9,601 bases of DNA from assembly GCA_903842845.1 (NCBI GenBank), contig CAIMNN010000483.1:1-9601 (forward strand). Reading direction: 5' to 3'. Under the pieces are notes generated by a model. It was given only the letters and a program-made list of their open reading frames with translations, was not told the origin of the DNA and searched no databases. The position numbers and the translations under genes are program-made. Below, one piece after another: positions 7,324 to 9,601 of the stretch. Each line of letters opens with the position of its first letter. The stretch's first letter is position 1. This DNA is from an uncultured Acidobacteriaceae bacterium. GTDB lineage: Bacteria; Acidobacteriota; Terriglobia; Terriglobales; Acidobacteriaceae.

Positions 7324-7399
7324 TTTCGGTACTCGTGATTTCAGCCAGCCCACAGTGAGCTGGCTGTTCTCCGGTCCGTCAACCAGAGTACCTAAGTTG
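7321..7399 (-). ncRNA. Structured 5' leader of the kdp operon (candidate cis-regulatory RNA)
   Basis: Read on the minus strand, CAACTTAGGTACTC (7399-7386) can pair with GAGTACCGAAATTG (7334-7321) at 12 of 14 positions, seven of them in an unbroken run. Enclosed are a possible small hairpin GGTT-GACG-GACC (7384-7373), a linker GGAGAA, then a perfect 8-bp hairpin CAGCCAGC (7366-7359)/GCTGGCTG (7349-7342) with a 9-base loop, and a linker AAATCAC. This is the shape of a three-way junction of about 79 bases. It lies between the likely promoter and the first operon gene. There is no U-tract after the inner hairpin, so it is not a plain terminator of kdpE. I do not recognise it as the ydaO (c-di-AMP) class or another known riboswitch. 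A DNA-level operator is the main alternative. Confidence 0.45.
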
Positions 7400-7506
7400 T
7401 GGTGAGGAATTCGTCAAAAATGTATAAGGTTTTTGTGTAGAGAGTTTGTTGTGCAAATGTAAGTATTTTTCTTCTACCAGATGAAATTTAATCAATCAGA
7501 GTTGAC
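7400..7506 (-). promoter_or_regulatory. AT-rich probable kdp promoter and KdpE target region
   Basis: The 107 bases between the kdpE stop and the leader fold are far richer in A/T than anything nearby. A -10-like TATACA (minus strand, 7426-7421) would place the transcript start near 7414, just before the leader fold. No good -35 lies 16-18 bases upstream, as expected of an activator-dependent promoter. On the minus strand CTACACAAAAACCTTATAC (7440-7422) contains TACAC and TATAC elements like those in the E. coli KdpE site, but in reversed order and with a 13-base rather than 11-base period, so the match is only suggestive. No terminator for kdpE is seen here. Confidence 0.45.
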
Positions 7507-8205
7507 TTAAGGTTTTTCTTCTTCGCTTAAGCCTTCCGGCAGAAAACGGTAACCGACCCAAGGCTCTGTCTGGATGTATTGCTTGCCGGTTTCGGCTTCA
7601 AGCTTTTTGCGGAGTTGGCCGACGAAGACGCGGAGGTACTCGGGTTGATGAGCGGATTGCGCGCCCCAGACGGCGGTCAGTAGAGCGCGATGCGTCATGA
7701 CCTTGCCGGAGTTGCGGGCGAGGTGGAGCAGGAGGTCGAACTCTTTCGGGGTGAGGTGAATGGTTTTGCCGCAGACGCTGATGAGATGGGATGCGGCGTC
7801 AATGGTGAAGTCGCCTTCTTCGATAACGCTCAGTGCGCGTTCCGGTGCGCGGCGCAAATTGGCGCGGACGCGTGCCAGAAGTTCCTGAATTCCAAATGGT
7901 TTGGTGATGTAATCATCAGCGCCGGCGTCAAGGGCGTCGACCTTGGAACGTTCGTGGTCGCGTACGCTGAGAACGATGACGGGCGTGACGGCGCGAGTAC
8001 GGATGGCACGGCAGAGTTCGACTCCGGTCATCTTGGGCATCATGAGGTCGGTGATGACCAGGTCGGGGGACCAGTCGCGGAAGAGTTGAAGACCCTCTTC
8101 GGGATCGTTGGCCGTGCGCACATCGTAGCCCTGCGCACCAAGCGATGCACGCAGCACGCGGGTGATCTGCGGTTCGTCGTCGATGATAAGGATACGTTCG
8201 GGCAT
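7507..8205 (-). CDS. kdpE: Response regulator KdpE (OmpR/PhoB family)
   Basis: A 232-residue transcription activator for kdpFABC. The receiver domain (about 1-118) shows acidic pocket Asp9/Asp10, phospho-acceptor Asp53 in VITDLMMP, switch Ser80 and Lys102 in ITKPFG. The stretch DALDAGADDYITKPFGIQEL is very close to E. coli KdpE. The C-terminal winged helix (about 130-225) has LTPKEFDLL, GKVMTHRALLTAVWG, the recognition-helix region YLRVFVGQLRKKLE and a closing TEPWVGYRF. The start is ATG 8203-8205, giving the standard MPERILIIDDEP opening; an in-frame upstream ATG at 8340 would add 45 non-family residues and overlap the kinase gene. The ribosome site is poor (AAAGG only two bases from ATG, inside palindrome CCTTTAAAGG). 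It lies in line upstream of the kdp operon and divergent from its kinase gene. Confidence 0.96.
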   Translation of the reverse strand: MPERILIIDDEPQITRVLRASLGAQGYDVRTANDPEEGLQLFRDWSPDLVITDLMMPKMTGVELCRAIRTRAVTPVIVLSVRDHERSKVDALDAGADDYITKPFGIQELLARVRANLRRAPERALSVIEEGDFTIDAASHLISVCGKTIHLTPKEFDLLLHLARNSGKVMTHRALLTAVWGAQSAHQPEYLRVFVGQLRKKLEAETGKQYIQTEPWVGYRFLPEGLSEEEKP

Positions 8206-8327
8206 TGCCTTTAAAGGAAGATTACAACATTTTGAAGGGCTTAGGGCGTAAGGAATTTGCAAGGAATGAAAGTGAGGCCCATAGGTGCACTGCATGATGC
8301 GGTTTCCGTTACCATAAACGCAGCCCC
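8206..8327. promoter_or_regulatory. Divergent kdpE / kinase intergenic region
   Basis: This is 122 bases between two start codons on opposite strands, so it must hold both start signals unless transcripts enter from elsewhere. A 10-base perfect palindrome CCTTTAAAGG (8208-8217) abuts the kdpE start. TGTAAT on the minus strand (around 8229-8224) is a possible kdpE -10; TTGCAA at 8257-8262 could serve as a -35 for the kinase gene. Neither has a convincing partner, so no promoter is called firmly. No KdpE-like site is evident. Confidence 0.35.
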
Positions 8328-9601
8328 ATGGAAGGTCCATTCACATCCAATCCGACGCTGCGCTGGCTGATAGCCACGCTGGGCACAGTCTTTCTCACGC
8401 TTCTGCTGAGCGCTGTCGGGTCGACTGAGACGGTAGCCGGGCTTGCGTATCTTCTTTATGTGGTGTGGATCTCCACGCTGGTTGGATTTACATTTTCTGC
8501 CTATGCCGCGCTGATTTGCGCGTTGGCCTATGATTATTTTTTTCTGTTGCCGCTGCGTTCCTTTCAGATAGCGGGCACACAGCAATGGCTCGCGTTGATG
8601 ACGTTCCTTGTCAGCAGCATTGTTGTGAGTCGCGTTGCCGAGCGGACAACGCGGCTTGCACGGCAGGCCGAGCAGCGGCGTGAAGATGTGGAGCGACTGT
8701 ACGCGCTGAGCCAGGAGATGGTGCTGCATGAGGATGCGGAGGGGCTGATACGCGATGTGCCGCTGCTGCTCAACCGCATTTTTGAACTGGATGGCATTGT
8801 GCTTTATGTGCGCGACCAGGACCAGTTCTATACGTCCGTTGATCCAATTCCGCCGAGTTTGCAGGCGAGCCTGCGCGCGATGACGCAGAGCAACAACCCG
8901 ACATTGATAATGCCGAACGAGTACAGTGCGATGGGCTTGATGCTGGGAGTGCGGCAGGTCGGAGCACTGGCATGGAAGCCGCCTGTTCTTTCACGCGAGG
9001 TGGCGTCGTCGGTGAGCGCGCAGGTTGGGATCGCATTGACGAGGGCGCTGGCGATGGAGTCTTCGGCGCGCATGGAGGCGGCGCGCGAGAGTGAGCGATT
9101 GCGGACGGCACTGATAGATTCGCTGACGCATGAACTGCGCACGCCGTTGACATCGATACGTGCGGCGGCGACAACGCTGCGCGAAGGCACGGGACTGGAT
9201 GAGGCTGCGCGTGCCGACCTGATCTTGCTGGTCGACGAGGAGAGTTTGAGGCTTGACGCGCTGATAGGCGAAGCGGTGCAGATGGCAGAGATAGACGCGC
9301 ATGTGGTGCAGGTTCACAAGGTGCTGCAACATGCGCGCACGTTACTGCACCATGCCGAGGAGGAATCGCGCGCGGCGCTCAAGGAACATCGCGTGATCAT
9401 CACTGTCGAAGGTTCAGATGAGCCGTGCTGGTTTGATCCGCATCTGCTGAGCCGCGTGCTGCGTCATCTGCTGGAGAACGCAGCGCGGTACACGCCACCG
9501 GGCACGCGCATTGTTTTGCGCAGCAAGCGCGACAATGGACGGCTGATTTTTTCTGTTGAGGACGATGGACCGGGAATTGATTCGATGGACCTGCCGTTGA
9601 T
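8328..9601 (+). CDS. kdpD: KdpD-like sensor histidine kinase lacking the N-terminal KdpD/Usp domain (partial, runs off the end)
   Basis: The first 424 codons of an inner-membrane sensor kinase, with no stop before the window ends. The membrane domain (DUF4118-type) at about residues 11-103 has four helices and the KdpD-like DYFFLLPLRSF at 69-79, and is followed by an Arg-rich stretch (RTTRLARQAEQRR). A GAF-like segment spans about 120-250. The H-box LTHELRTPLTS contains phospho-acceptor His268. The N-box is LLENAARYTPPGT (Asn384) and the G1 box is VEDDGPGI (Asp413). From the membrane domain onward it matches KdpD order. The roughly 400-residue cytoplasmic input region of classical KdpD, with Walker-type and Usp domains, is absent. 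ATG 8328-8330 is the only ATG after the in-frame TGA at 8295-8297, so no upstream extension is possible. No clear Shine-Dalgarno is visible. The missing 3' part should complete the ATPase domain (G2 region). Confidence 0.9.
   Translation, partial: MEGPFTSNPTLRWLIATLGTVFLTLLLSAVGSTETVAGLAYLLYVVWISTLVGFTFSAYAALICALAYDYFFLLPLRSFQIAGTQQWLALMTFLVSSIVVSRVAERTTRLARQAEQRREDVERLYALSQEMVLHEDAEGLIRDVPLLLNRIFELDGIVLYVRDQDQFYTSVDPIPPSLQASLRAMTQSNNPTLIMPNEYSAMGLMLGVRQVGALAWKPPVLSREVASSVSAQVGIALTRALAMESSARMEAARESERLRTALIDSLTHELRTPLTSIRAAATTLREGTGLDEAARADLILLVDEESLRLDALIGEAVQMAEIDAHVVQVHKVLQHARTLLHHAEEESRAALKEHRVIITVEGSDEPCWFDPHLLSRVLRHLLENAARYTPPGTRIVLRSKRDNGRLIFSVEDDGPGIDSMDLPL

Noticed and set aside
7171..7353. 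60-codon minus-strand frame across the leader and small peptide gene
   Set aside because: It runs through the leader hairpins, has no membrane helix or known motif, and ends inside kdpF. The 29-residue peptide in another frame fits operon spacing better.
7342..7366. Inner leader hairpin as the intrinsic terminator of kdpE
   Set aside because: The stem is good but is followed by AAATCAC on the minus strand and TTCTCC on the plus strand, with no U-tract.
7321..7399. ydaO/c-di-AMP riboswitch as identity of the kdp leader
   Set aside because: GGAGAA and GCCGAAAG fragments recall ydaO, but the GCCGAAUCC and GGGGAACC-type core and the overall length do not fit, so no known class is claimed.
7690..8214. 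Plus-strand frame opposite kdpE
   Set aside because: Antisense shadow; kdpE on the other strand has every receiver and winged-helix residue.
8206..8340. Upstream ATG that would lengthen KdpE by 45 residues
   Set aside because: The extension has no receiver-domain similarity and would overlap the divergent kinase start; MPERILIIDDEP is the standard opening.
8241..8729. Minus-strand frame opposite the kinase start
   Set aside because: Basic, Gln/Arg-rich translation without a domain; the plus-strand kinase accounts for this DNA.

Overview
The window is a chromosomal Kdp high-affinity potassium uptake locus followed by an unrelated two-gene unit. Gene order, protein flavour (the truncated KdpD-type kinase and the style of the PLP decarboxylase) and the moderately high GC content suggest an acidobacterium of the Terriglobales/Acidobacteriaceae type. 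This assignment comes from reading the proteins, not from a database match. I see no mobile element, CRISPR array, tRNA or rRNA.

Layout, following transcription on the minus strand from right to left. kdpE (response regulator, 8205-7507) is followed by an unusually AT-rich gap (7506-7400) and then a stretch that folds into a structured leader (7399-7289). Next comes an unannotated 29-residue membrane peptide (7268-7179), then kdpF (7174-7085), kdpA (7085-5352), kdpB (5310-3277) and kdpC (3266-2700). A hairpin terminator (2679-2653) closes the potassium operon. Beyond it are a group II PLP-dependent decarboxylase (2606-1182) and, overlapping it by 4 bases, a membrane-anchored alpha/beta-hydrolase-fold protein (1185-328) that has lost its catalytic residues. 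Bases 51-327 hold no gene I can support. The first 50 bases may be the tail of a plus-strand gene.

On the plus strand, divergent from kdpE, a KdpD-like sensor histidine kinase starts at 8328 and runs off the right edge. It begins directly at the membrane domain. The large cytoplasmic KdpD/Usp input domain of classical KdpD is absent, and an in-frame stop shortly upstream shows it was not missed through a wrong start.

How it works together: the kinase should phosphorylate KdpE at Asp53, and KdpE should activate the promoter in the AT-rich gap. KdpA (channel-like), KdpB (P-type ATPase), KdpC and KdpF then form the ATP-driven potassium importer. Because kdpE lies in line just upstream with no obvious terminator, read-through could couple regulator and pump expression.

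The most unusual items are the structured kdp leader (a 14-position basal stem with 12 pairs around an inner 8-bp hairpin, with a competing downstream hairpin), the small peptide ahead of kdpF, the kinase without its normal input domain, and the hydrolase-fold protein whose nucleophile serine is glycine.
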